From Incurvaria masculella (Eukaryota > Arthropoda > Insecta > Lepidoptera > Incurvariidae), in the NCBI GenBank assembly GCA_946894095.1, contig OX335643.1:12077036-12141035 (forward strand): DNA of 64,000 nucleotides, written 5' to 3'. This document shows, piece by piece, positions 36,071-46,440 of this stretch (the stretch's first letter is position 1; each line of letters starts with the position of its first letter). The notes beneath the pieces were generated by a model, which was not told the origin of the DNA, did not search any database, and saw only the letters and a program-made list of their open reading frames with translations. The position numbers and the translations under genes were made by a program.

Positions 36071-36545
36071 GCCTTTTTTATGTAACTGGACATGGGTGGC
36101 TTATACCAACCGTCACAATATTAGCCCATCATACCGAATTCCTGAAGGGATCATTAGGTGCAGGGATTGTACCAAATATATTTTATATATATCTATGGAT
36201 TGGACCTTCCCTTTATGAGCACCGCTACATTGTTTATTAACGGGTTATTCTTTACTGAGCAAATGACGCAACTTGTGCAGTTTATCTACCAAAAGTTCAA
36301 AAATGATTACATGAAAACATTTTCATTGACACTTCGACCATATTTTTATTTAATACGGTCGGTAAACGTATCACCTAGTAGGAGTACGAGACCCACAATT
36401 GTTTATGGATTTCGAAACATGGAATCGCTCGCCTTCGTGACGAAATGCACTTATCCAACTGAGCAAAAAGTAACGCTTGAACGGGGCGGGGATCGAACCC
36501 ATGACATCGGGCATAGAAGGGAAGTCATCCCACTGAGCTTCGAGC
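36071..36545 (-). mobile_element. tRNA-headed SINE with internal expansion
   Basis: The complement of 36478-36545 is a very tRNA-like head: AGCTCAGTGGG as A box and GGGTTCGATCCCC as B box. The + strand left end has TTTTTTATGTAACTGGACAT. The body is interrupted by extra sequence at about 36170-36310. Confidence 0.75.
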
Positions 36546-36844
36546 CGGTCGAAAATGGTTAGATGAACTCAGATAAACGGTGATATTTGATGTATATGTA
36601 ACCTAGATGTAATTGGACAACTCTCTTCAGAAAATTGTTAATTAATTGAAATATTTTGTTTTTATCAATTCTTCTATATTAAGATATTATTATTATCTCA
36701 GGCATTTATTGTTCATTAGTTTGTGTCGTTATAAAAACAAAGCAAGACATTATTCTTATTGAAAGGAATGGGGTTTTCCCAAAGTATTTAGCTTGTCACT
36801 GTCAATCAATTTGTCCTTGAATGTTAAGATTTATAACATACCTG

Positions 36845-36980
36845 TACAGGGTGTTAACGGAGATATAGTCCAAACATCAACCAGGTATTTCTAGGCATAT
36901 TTGGAGCAAAAAAGGTAAAATATAATATGCCTAAGAATACCTGGTTGTCATTAGGACCATACCTCCGTGAATGCCCTGTA
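36845..36980. repeat. Foldback MITE, 136 bp, 57-bp arms
   Basis: TACAGGGTGTTAACGGAGAT at the left pairs with ACCTCCGTGAATGCCCTGTA at the right. The arms continue through AACCAGGTATTTCTAGGCAT versus ATGCCTAAGAATACCTGGTT to within about 25 bp of the centre. Confidence 0.88.
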
Positions 36981-38038
36981 GATATGGAGGTAAGTCAAAA
37001 CAATCTGGCCTCCTTCATTTGGTATTTTTTTAGGGCAAGACGTAGCTCAAAAGTTCATTGCAACAATGAATGTATCGCGTGAATAATTTTAAAGTTTACT
37101 CACTCACTTGCCGGTTCACGCGGCCATTTCATTTACTATGGTAACCCCCCTGGTTATCTAAGGAGCGGAATTATTTTTCGCGAACGCTCTTGCTCATATC
37201 GATTTTTCTTTTGTTACTACAGGCATTCATTCACTCCTTCTACCCTGGTTTTTTACACAAAAAGCTAAGGGTTGATTTAATGGGAATATTTGGAACAATT
37301 ATCCCATCCACACGGTTCAATTTTACTAAATGCAGCCTAATGTCGTCACGATAGAAACTGGCCATTTTTTTAAATCTGCTAGGATTGGATAGAATGAAAT
37401 AATTATGTTTCTACACAAACATCGCTTATAATTATTTGAAAACCTCTTTTCCAATTAACTAGATTTTTAATATTGAGTTAATAAGAAAGCTGCCAAAGTG
37501 ACAAGAATTTGTAATTTTTGGAAAAATATAAATTTTAACATTTTAATCATTATTTAACAATTTGAGTATCTTTATTGAGCTTGCTTTGGTGATTCACCCC
37601 TAAAAATAAGTAAATGATGAGATACATTAATTAAATAGGTACTCTCAGTATGCAAAGTGTACCTCAAGCATCACCACATCAACCAAAGTCAGCTTCGCAG
37701 ACAGCACCAACCTTGCTGACCTGCCCTTACTGCCCGAAAATCTGTAAGGGAAACAAAGCACTAAGCACACATCATGCCAGAATTCATAGTAACAATCAGT
37801 CTTTCTATTTGCAAAACACAACCATCCTCTACTGATTCAGTCATTGAAGGAAAAATAGTAATACAAATAAAAAATGAGAATTCTTAAGATAATAACAAAG
37901 TGCGCACGGATAGTAGCAGCGTAGAAGTTAACACAAGTAATAGAAAATTGTATTGCCCAAAACGATACAGACTGTTGGCAAGTAATAATTTTACTTTCAT
38001 ATATCCCCTTCAGAGTACCAGATGGAACCAGAGCTCCT
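36981..38038. other. Intron stretch with an isolated C2H2-like ORF
   Basis: The + strand ORF 37650-37835 (61 aa) contains CPYCPKICKGNKALSTHHAR then IH, a C-x2-C-x12-H-x4-H pattern like the zinc fingers of some LINE ORFs. It has no neighbouring RT. Too short to name. Confidence 0.4.
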
Positions 38039-38672
38039 AGTCCCAGTTGACACCTTAATTGGTGTTTACGGAACTTCGAAGTTACGTAAAAACGTCAAAC
38101 TCCATGCAAGTTTTTACTAGATATTCTGTGGTTTTACTTCTTTAATCTGTCATAGTTAAACTCCGACAAATCAAATCAAAGTCGGACTCGCAAATGTTAG
38201 TTCGCTTAAGGCTGTTCCGACCCATATATAGTTGTTTGCACACGTAACGCAAAAAGTATGGCACTTTGAGCCACGAATTAATAATAAAAGTTTATTAAAG
38301 TCATATTACTTGCAGCGAAAACAATTTAAAAATTTCAGGATTATTGGTTTTGTTAGGTACAATTTATTTAAATACGATATTTATTTAACAACGCCATCTA
38401 ACGGTGTAAAACTTCTAATCGGCAATGACAACGAAACCATTAAACCTGAAATTGTGAATATGTTTTCGCTGCAACTACTATGGCTATATTTAATATTTTT
38501 GACGAATTCGTGCCTTAAAGTGCAATACTTTTTGCGTTCTGTGTAAAAAAAACATTGTATGGGTCGGAACATCCTTAACGCCCACTGCGCGCGCTCTTCG
38601 AATTCTCCATACATTTCAAAACGCCAATCGATAGGTTTGCGGTAAACGTTAATTTAGGCGACAGCTGGGACT
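38039..38672 (+). mobile_element. MITE family A, copy 2, interrupted by a TTAA MITE
   Basis: Ends AGTCCCAGTTGACACC and GGCGACAGCTGGGACT are inverted. The sequence runs to GTTCGC at 38205 and resumes at CGCCCACTGCGCGCG after 38578, exactly as in the uninterrupted copy at 253-573. Confidence 0.85.
38210..38574 (+). mobile_element. piggyBac-type MITE, TTAA target, copy 1
   Basis: TTAA flanks both sides (38206-38209, 38575-38578). TIRs: GGCTGTTCCGACCCATATA and TATGGGTCGGAACATCC. 365 bp. The host element copy at 253-573 has a single TTAA at the same place, proving the duplication. The ORF at 38232 has no transposase motif. Confidence 0.92.
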
Positions 38673-39575
38673 AGGGCCTCAGAGAAACTGTTGTAACCTT
38701 GTAACGTTGTAAAATAACTACTTTATAAATATATTGCAACCAGCAAAATACCTTTCGCGTTTTGTGCGTATACCACTTGCCCTTAGTTAATGCACACAGT
38801 GATTAAGATTATACATACATTAATCCAACCCTTTACTTGCGAATGAAGATTAAAAAATATTGGCATAGTTACCAAATCGTATCTTCGGACTGGCTTAGTC
38901 CTGGGTTGACTTAAGGTGGCCCAACCCGACGGGCCTAACTCATTCGCGGGCACTGTACAAAACCGTGCTGTTGCGCTCTGGGACCTTCTCTGTTTCAAAG
39001 AATAAGACAGGCTCCGTGATGAGGAAGATGCAACATGTCCACAAAAAAGACAATGTTCATAGTGTATGATTTGGTAAGATTTACGAAAAATTTTATTTCA
39101 AAACGACTTATAGCTAAAAGTAAACCACGACCGCTGTAGTCAAAAATCTAACAAAAACCAAATAGATCATATATCTTGATTGAATAAGCTATGTCTGATG
39201 ACTAATCTTTTTACGATATTCTTACTTTATCATTGCGTAATCCACCTCCAAAGTTATTGTATAAATCGCGCTAAAAATTCGAACTTTCGGACCTTATAAC
39301 TTAGAAACCAAACACAATTTTACAATGCCAATTTCTAAGTTATAAGGTCCGAAAGTTCGAATTTTTCGCGCGTTTTATACAATAACTTTGGAGGTGGAAA
39401 ACGCAATGATAAAGTAAGAACATCTTAAAAAGAATAGTCATCAGACATAGCTTATTTAATCAAGATGTATAATCTATTTGGTTTTTGTTAAATTTTTGAC
39501 TACAGCGGTCGTGGTTTACTTTTAGCTATAAGTCGTTTTAAAATTAAAATTTTCGTAAATCTTACCAAATCATAC

Positions 39576-40043
39576 TGGATAATATTCATAAGGTTTGTTT
39601 GTGCACACAGCCACAAATGCAATATTATTTCTTAATGGTATCACTAAATTTCACATGGCAATGGGGGTAGAAAGAAAATTATTCAAATCTTTTTAATACA
39701 AGAGAGAAATTCCAATCCTACCTACCTACTCCCAAAACTGTTACTTTTCGAACCAACCTCGGTGCAGCAACATCAAATTCAACATAAAAGTGGTTATTGT
39801 TGCAATCAAGAAGAATTATACAAGCATTCAATCATCAAAGATCAAGAGAGTAGCTGCAGTGCCATTCAGTGCTCAGTGCTCCACTTTTCAAGCAAGGGTC
39901 GACCCTGGACCTGTGCACAAGGTTTGTCAAGGAAAACCAGAATCAAGAAGCCGACAGGAGAACCAGCACCTGGATTATTTGGAGGTACCGATTCAAGAAA
40001 TTGTATACAGTCCACTCCCTTTTCTAAACCTCCAAACGAAACA
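39576..40043. mobile_element. Solo LTR, 468 bp
   Basis: The insertion in the right arm of the family E dimer starts TGGATAATATTC and ends CGAAACA. It is flanked by CATAC at 39571-39575 and 40044-40048, and the intact left arm has CATAC once. TG...CA ends with a 5-bp duplication are the mark of an LTR; no internal region is present, so recombination removed it. The 135-codon ORF from 39790 overlaps and is probably spurious. Superfamily (Gypsy, BEL or Copia) unknown. Confidence 0.72.
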
Positions 40044-40068
40044 CATACACTATGCACATTGTCTTTTT

Positions 40069-40376
40069 AGGGTTCCGTACCCAAAGGGTGAAAACGGAAC
40101 CCTATTACTAAGCCTCCGCTGTCCGTCCGTCCGTCCGTCCGTCCGTCCGTCCGTCCGTCTGTCCGTCTGTCACAGGGCTGTATCTCATAAACCGTAATAG
40201 ATAGGCAGCTGAAATTTTCACAGAGTGTGTATATTGCCGCTACAACAACAAATAGGTAAAACAAAAAAATAAATAAAATTAAAGGGGGGGTTCCATACAA
40301 CAAAACGTGATTTTTTGTGTTAAATCTTGTACGATGGTACGGAACCCTTCGTGTGCGAGTCCGACTTGCACTTGTT
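40069..40376 (+). mobile_element. GTCC-type repeat family D, full copy
   Basis: Starts AGGGTTCCGTACCC and ends GGTACGGAACCC plus TTCGTGTGCGAGTCCGACTT. These 12-bp near-terminal inverted repeats frame a (GTCC)n tract at 40122-40160, CACAGGGCTGTATCTCAT and GAAATTTTCACAGAGTGTG. Inserted in the family E dimer. Non-coding; a common lepidopteran repeat, possibly a MITE or non-autonomous Helitron. Confidence 0.85.
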
Positions 40377-40509
40377 TGTGGATATGTTGCATCTTCCTCA
40401 TCACGGAGCCTGTCTTATTCTTTGTAACAGAGAAGGTCCCAGAGCGCAACAGCACGGTTTTGTACCGTGCCCGCGAATGAGTTAGGCCCGCCGGGTTGGG
40501 CCACCTTAA

Positions 40510-40980
40510 GGTGGGCCATCCCCCATAAAAACAGGGAAAGAAGATCACGCCCATATTTCTTGTCAGAGATTCAACATTTTGCTCAAAATAGCTTTATTTG
40601 ATCGAACTAGATGTCTGATGACCGTTGTTGGCATTGTACAATTTTGTTTGGGTTCGAATTTTTCGCGTGTTTTATACAATTATTACTCAACGATAAAATC
40701 TACATCAGACATCTTGTTTCACGAAAATTTATAATCAATTTAGTTTTTGTTCGATTTTTGACTACAGCGGTCGTGGTTTACTTTAAGCTAGAAGTTATTT
40801 TGTAATTAAAATTTTCGTAAATCTTCCAAATCAAACACTATGCACATTGTCTGCTTTGTGGACATGTTGCATCCGCCTCATCGTGGAGCCTGTTTTTTTT
40901 AACATAGAAGGTCCAAGAGCGCAATAGCACGGTTTTGTACCGTGCCCGCGAATGAGTTAGTCCTGCCGGGAAGGGACACC
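40510..40980 (-). mobile_element. MITE family E, complete copy (471 bp)
   Basis: Flanked by TTAA at 40506-40509 and 40981-40984. TIRs GGTGGGCCATCCC and GGGAAGGGACACC. It carries both ends of the family: ATTTCTTGTCAGAG near the left and CGTGCCCGCGAATGAGTTAG near the right. It shares its left TTAA with the dimer. Confidence 0.9.
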
Positions 40981-41117
40981 TTAAGTAGAAAAATGACTCT
41001 TTTTTTCAACGAACGTGATATCTAACGTGATATCTAACCGAAATTATTCAGGTGTCATTGCTCGACTCACATTGTAAATTAATAATAGCATTGAGTAAGA
41101 CACATACGAATGGTTAA

Positions 41118-41463
41118 GGATGTTCCGACCCATACAATGTTTTTTTTACACAGAACGCAAAAAGTATTGCACTTTAAGGCACGAATTTGTCAAAAATATT
41201 AAATATAGCCATAGTAGTTGGAGCGAAAACATATTCACAATTTCAGGTTTAATGGTTTCGCTGTAATTGCCGATTAGAATTTTTACACCGTTAGATGGCG
41301 CTGTTAAATAAAAATCGTATTTAAATAAATTGTAACAAAATTGTGAAATTGTTTTCGCTGCAAGTAATATGACTATATTAAACTTCTATTATTAATTCGT
41401 AGCTTAAAGTGCAATACTTTTTGCGTTATGTGTGCAAACAACTTTATATGGGTCGGAACAGCC
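41118..41463 (-). mobile_element. piggyBac-type MITE, TTAA target, copy 2
   Basis: TTAA at 41114-41117 and 41464-41467. TIRs GGATGTTCCGACCCATA and ATATGGGTCGGAACAGCC. 346 bp, inverted relative to 38210-38574, sharing GCAAAAAGTATTGCACTTTA and CATCTAACGGTGTAAAA (inverted). Confidence 0.92.
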
Positions 41464-41467
41464 TTAA

Positions 41468-41937
41468 CGTACATAGATATCTCTGTTTTACCTAAAATTC
41501 ATAACATCAAACTTTTTCGTCAAGATTATCATTTCTCGCACTATACACTCATAAGTAACATCAATTGAGTTCGCATGTTACAGCCGGTAGCAGTAAAGTG
41601 CTATTTTACATGGCACCTGCCCATCCCGTGAATAATATGCCCGCATTCGGGCTGTTAGATGCTCTCTGGGGGCTGCCGCTGCATTTTTCATTTGCGAGTG
41701 AATTTGCAAATAAAAAGAAACGGCCCAGCCTACACGTCCAATCAAGTTGCAGGCTGAAAAACTTTGTATTCACGGCGCCATAACAGTTGTTTAAGGTTCT
41801 GTAAAAATACTTTGGCGATTATAAAACATTTCAATGCGCAAATATATGTTGGTAAGTATGTTGTACCAATATTTAAAATATTTAGAATTCAGTGTTTAGA
41901 ATCAATGTAAACATTGAAATGAAATTCTATACACTGA
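41468..41937. other. Intron sequence, no features
   Basis: No gene or repeat recognised. Confidence 0.45.
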
Positions 41938-42262
41938 ACATGGATTGCTAATATACAATAAACTTCAACTGCAGTCATTTTAGCCGCATTCCTGAAGGAA
42001 TAAATTGTCATGCCATGCCCTTGCCTCTATGAGCAAGGTTCCATTAAACTGGATAAAAGCGCGGGCAATTTTTCAGTAGCGTTGTGACAATGCTTTCATC
42101 TAATACGCCGGTACCAACCCAGGCGGGCTGTCGCAACTAGCAAGTACAACTTCTGAAATACACATGTATAACTCAGGAAGAAAAATAAAGTCGTGCATTA
42201 AAAGGGCGGGATTTGAACCACAGATTACTTGTTCAACGGACGGTCTCACCGGCCGTGTACGC
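41938..42262 (-). mobile_element. tRNA-headed SINE, diverged
   Basis: The complement of 42185-42262 is tRNA-like (ACGGCCGGTGAGACCG, B box GGTTCAAATCCCGCCC). Body remnants include GCATTCCTGAAGGAA, TGCCATGCCCTTG and GCCGGTACCAACCCAGGCGG. Confidence 0.7.
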
Positions 42263-42550
42263 CGTCGCGTCGGAAGGAAAACCATTCCTAAACAGGTACC
42301 AGAGAATTGGTGGTAGGTTTCACACGACTCTTGACGTTCCTAGGTGATTGAGGGCTGGCTGCTGGCGCTCTCCGTGTTCACATCCTATCGCCGACACTCC
42401 ACGAGTAGCACCACACTTACGCCTACACGGCCGACACTGTGTTAAGTTAAGAGGATCGTTACGCTATCAATTCCCCACTCTGCAGGGATAACTGTTTACA
42501 TGCTTGCCATGTTTTACCAGGTATTTAAATTTTGGATTCTAATCATTGAC

Positions 42551-42949
42551 TTATATATTACTTATTCTAATATATTGTCGAAATCTACGTCCGTATGTTT
42601 TTCCTTTCCTCTTTGAATACGAGTGTATTTTGGAAGAGGACGGAATTTCTAGGTGAAGCTGATTCCAAAGACGAGATGCGTTTACGGAAACGGAGTCACT
42701 ATAATACGCGATGTGATGTGTGGGAATGGATAACAGTAAGGTATCAGTAGACCTAAGTGGAACGCCATGTGAACAAAGCAATTTGAAGCGATCCTGCAGG
42801 TAACTCGGAGCAGCAGGGTTATTCAGTGTGCAGTAAAGAAGTGATAGGGTGTGAACATTTCTGCGTTTTATAATGTCAAGCCACTGGAGTCGATTACGAA
42901 ATTCGGATACATAATTAGTACATGCATAGCTGCGGTACCCGGCTAACAC
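42551..42949 (-). pseudogene. CR1-like LINE C-terminal domain fragment
   Basis: An intact 132-codon minus-strand frame contains RNRLQWLDIIKRRNVHTLSL, PAAPSYLQDRFKLLCSHGVP, LRSTDTLLLSIPTHH and RLWNQLHLEIPSS. This is the domain that follows RT in CR1-like LINEs and is missing from the copy at 15487. 3' flank shared with 23760-23890. Confidence 0.8.
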
Positions 42950-44016
42950 TGAAAACGTTTTCGGAGCGTAGCGTCTACGAACACAGTGACACGTGATTTT
43001 TTATGTATTAAGATATGCATCCATAACATAACTGTTAATGGGATGGGGTAGAAAAAAAGATGAATAGGTCTCAAAGCACAATTACGGGATGCCTCTCTCT
43101 ACTATAGGAATTCGTCTCTCGTACATGGCTTCCATATATGTAAGTTATGTTTGATCGTCCGAGCATGCCAGATAAATATATGGTGCAGCTACAGAACGTA
43201 GGCCGAGCCCGTTAGGTAACAATCTGTCATGTTATATCCACTTTGGTTCTGTAAGTGAAGTTATAAAATAAATTAAGGGTGTAAATGCTAAGGTTATATT
43301 TTTCTTAAATACATTGCACTGTAATTGTTTTGTTTCGTGTTTTAATATAACTTTGTATTTTCTTTCTCAAGCATTGCGAAACCTACTCGTATATCTAGGT
43401 AACATTTCCAAACAGAGTTAGACATTGTACCATTATGTTCATGTTGTAGAATGCACTAAAATATATTTGCAATAAAATATTTTGAATAAAAAAAAGTGTT
43501 TTTCTTCATTATGTCTTCTTTTGTTTAACATGTTAGTCTTCTTATCTCTCATCACTTTTTCTTCTTTTACTCTCATATACCTATGTATAATACCTTAAGA
43601 TGTTTCTTCAACAAACCATCAAATGGTATCAATTCTGATTTATTATCATTTACAAGAACGGATGGAAATATATGATGTGCTAAACATTGTTTTTTACTTA
43701 CCTTTTCTTTAAAACATTATTTTCTCAAATAGCTGATGTTATTTCATCAAACATGTATTGATTTATTTTCAATTATTGCCAAGTTTCAGACCAGTACAGC
43801 TTTATCAGCTGCAACACAAAAGCTATATTTTAAAATGCTTCTTATTAGTGGCAACGCAAAATTAATTTAATCTCGATGGGATCTTTAGATGAAAACTCAA
43901 ATTATATCTCGCTAAACATGGAAAAAACTCGGCCCGAATTTCAACTAAAGATCCTATGCTTACGAAGCCGATATCCTCTATGCCCGGAAACTTAAAGCCG
44001 GTTTGTTCTGAACTAG
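42950..44016. other. Intron sequence, no features
   Basis: AT-rich end of the long intron; the acceptor tract is at about 44001-44016. Confidence 0.5.
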
Positions 44017-44148
44017 AAACCCCATTATGGCTGCTGCTTCAAATTGCCCCGATCAAGAACGAGAGAGACCTGGTGGTATTGTTCCTGCTGACCTTCAGAG
44101 ACATTACAGCCCTGAAACAGCCTATCGAGACCGACGATACGAAGGGAG
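44017..44148 (+). CDS. eag: eag exon: end of PAS domain
   Basis: This 132-nt exon follows gaactag and ends before gtaaga. It completes a Lys codon (A|AA) and then encodes [40 protein letters not shown] and TKG, the last beta strands of PAS and the start of the linker to S1. The frame is open upstream to an ATG at 43956, but the phase of the previous exon (1) fits only the acceptor at 44016. The direct join KKN-K-TPLW means the extra cassette of about 17 residues (LQCGCALS...) that I recall in fly EAG at this place is absent from this splice form. Confidence 0.96.
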
Positions 44149-44699
44149 GTAAGAACTTCTAGAACCATGCATGTGTCAGGAGCAGAATATTTCAGAAGAC
44201 AGCTTTATGTGAGAATGTATTTGGCGTAATTGTGGCAGTTTCAAAAGTATATTTTTTAAATAATGTGTACATACTATCTTCGATTCAAAACTTATGCAAA
44301 ATTTGAAATAACTACTTTATTTTATACTCTCGTTAATTTTGTACAGAAGATATTTTGGAGTTGTATAGAAAGAGAGGGCTCTTACCCTCGTGCGGCGCTG
44401 TGTTAGCCATCCCATTCTGTTGTTACATTTTATTAAATTGTCTAGTAATAATATAGCGAAGTATAGATTTACAGTACAGTTTTTGGTAAAGTTTAATTTG
44501 AAAATAAACAATGTAGAAGGTACAACTTTCAACAGAGAACTTTGACGTTAGTCGCTCTAATCTATCGTCAAAAAGTCGTTATACTTTGGCTAAGCCAAGT
44601 AAAGCCAATTTTTATATTTCAAAATCCCCGCTTTGTAGAGCGATTATATATCGGGTGCATTTTTAGAAACTTTCTATCGCTGTTAGCTAACACAACGTC

Positions 44700-45015
44700 A
44701 GTGGCTATCGAAACTCGACTATTAGCGGGAGCGTAGCCACGTTTTAGTCTTAATTCACTGGCGGTAGCGCCGGCCAGTCAGTTTGCTCATGAATTAAGGA
44801 CGTCCGACATCGATTGTTCCTTGCAATAAATTGCGTTCTGTCTTACGTGTTCTATCGTGTCTTCAAAATTGAGAACATCAGGAGTGTGCGAATTCGTAAT
44901 CGAACTGACTGCCCGGCGCTACCGTCAGTGTACATGTATAATCGCACTAAAAAGTGGCTACGCTACAGCTATACCGATGAGTATTGGTCGCTACTCCTGT
45001 TCTTCCTTACTCAAT
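44700..45015. mobile_element. MITE family H, copy 3
   Basis: GGAGCGTAGCCACG near the left pairs with GTGGCTACGCTACAGC near the right; further inward GGCGGTAGCGCCGGCCAGTC pairs with ACTGCCCGGCGCTACCGTCA. It shares GAGAACATCAGGAGTG with copy 2. It lies in the eag intron about 250 bp before an exon. Confidence 0.75.
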
Positions 45016-45261
45016 GACAGCAAAGTATCGGATAGTACAATGCGATTCAAATAAGAATAGGATAGGATCACAGTCATTTTCAACGTCAATCTGCTAAAAC
45101 CATCACTTCACTTCACAAACTTCAGTACTTTGCCGCGGTGTTGCCGCGTACTTTCTTTCGCGAATTCGAGTGAAGTTAGTTACGAACCCCGTCCTATTCT
45201 TGTTTTATTTGAATCGCGATGTAATTATCAATTATTTAAATGTGACTTTGATTGCTTTCAG

Positions 45262-45371
45262 GGTTGTCGAAATTCGCAAAACTGGCCCGGTCCGTGACCC
45301 GAAGTCGGTCCGTGCTGGTGTCGGCCCTGCCTGCCTTGAAGGACCCGGGCCGACAGAGCCACCTGGCGCAT
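45262..45371 (+). CDS. eag: eag exon: PAS-S1 linker
   Basis: This 110-nt exon follows ttgctttcag and ends before gtcagt. It completes Gly (G|GG) and encodes LSKFAKLARSVTRSRSVLVS then ALPALKDPGRQSHLAH. The LSKFAKLARSVTRSR block is strongly conserved in EAG channels; the second half is more variable, as expected in the cytosolic linker between PAS and S1. The basic run suits calmodulin or membrane contact, which is inference. A MITE copy (44700-45015) ends about 250 bp before this exon. The exon ends at phase 0. Confidence 0.96.
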
Positions 45372-45745
45372 GTCAGTACAGCCAATTTAAATGTAAACAT
45401 CGCACCATTCTATACTTATATATTGTATTTTAGTATATATTATAGCAGCGACGGCATGGAGATGGGTATAATTTGATCGTTCCTCGCTTCATCTATCAGA
45501 ACTTATTCGAACAAAAATTTGTTGAACACAAAAATTCTGAGTTGTAATATCATTAATCAGGTTTTGTTTTAGTATGAAGTTTTGATGGGCACATGTGCTC
45601 ATTAATCATTGTGTATACAGGGTGTAGCAGCAGTCACTGCCGTACATTAGCTATCGAAGTATTTGAATAATTTTGTAACGAAAAACTTATGATATTTTTC
45701 TTTGTCACATAATTATTTCGGATTATTAAGTATTTCGTCACATAA
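45372..45745. other. Intron sequence, no features
   Basis: No repeat recognised. Confidence 0.45.
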
Positions 45746-46120
45746 TTGAGAACGGTTCGTAGCTCAACGGCGCGGGGATTTGCTTTCCGTGCCAGTGGTC
45801 CTGAGTACAATCCTCGCCTTGTTCACGCACCACTTGTATTCTATTTGTTATTTGGAAGCTCATTTCGTCACAAATTCGAGCGTTTTCATGGTTTGGAATC
45901 CATGTAAAACTGTAGGTCGTCTTTCCCTACTAGGTGGTAGGGTTTACAGCGAGTATGGACGGTCCTTCTATGCTCACTGAGGGTTACGCCCGCCCGCGTT
46001 GTTACCATCGCATTGGGTGAAAAGTTGGTCGAAGCGGCAATGAACAATTGTCCGTGGTTTCCATCCAGTTCAATAAGCCGTGCTTATAAAAGGGAAGGCT
46101 TTTATATGCAGCTGAATATG
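45746..46120 (+). mobile_element. tRNA-headed SINE, full length
   Basis: The head reads GGTTCGTAGCTCAACGGCGC (A box) with GAGTACAATCCTCGCC (B box). The body has CTAGGTGGTAGGGTTTA, TACCATCGCATTGG and TTTCCATCCAGTTCAATA. Inside an eag intron on the gene strand. Confidence 0.8.
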
Positions 46121-46129
46121 TATGGGTAA

Positions 46130-46440
46130 CGTCTTTTTTGCAAACTTTGCCACCCCTTATGGGCTCAATTTTAGAAAATTCTGAAATAGCTGTTAGATTA
46201 ATTATATTGGAGAGCATTAAGACACGGTTTCGAGTAAATTTTAACGCAAACAAATAAGTTCTATACTAAGGTTTTCACCCCTTTTCACCCCTTAATGGGT
46301 TGAATTTCGAAATATCCTTGCTTATAGAAATCGAACAGGGAATATCTGTGCCAAATTTGAACTTTCTAGGTCCAAGGGTTTAGCCCGTGCGTTGATGTGT
46401 CAGTGAGTCAAGACGCTTTTATACATATAGATAGAAGATT
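46130..46440 (+). mobile_element. RTE LINE 3' tail
   Basis: TTTCACCCCTTAATGGGTTG, GTGCCAAATTTGAACTTTCT, AGGTCCAAGGGTTTAGCC and GCGTTGATGTGTCAGTGAGT are the usual 3' end of lepidopteran RTE LINEs, ending TATATAGATAGAAGAT-like. No ORF. Confidence 0.7.

Larger units (their letters stand above)
38911..40509. mobile_element. MITE family E inverted dimer (397-bp arms), twice interrupted
   Basis: TTAA at 38911-38914 and 40506-40509. The left arm (38911-39307) and right arm (39332-40509 minus two insertions of 473 and about 308 bp) are inverted copies, each 397 bp and about 93% alike by eye, with a 24-bp centre. Both outer ends are the same terminus (GGTGGCCCAACCCG), so this is a head-to-head dimer rather than a normal copy. 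Confidence 0.88.

Noticed and set aside
36478..36545. tRNA-like sequence with good A and B boxes (minus strand)
   Set aside because: It is the head of a SINE with body and tail attached, and no clear cloverleaf acceptor pairing was seen.
39790..40197. 135-codon ORF with PSVRPSVRPSVRLSV tail
   Set aside because: It runs from a solo LTR into the GTCC array of a family D repeat; the Pro-Ser-Val-Arg run is the array translated.
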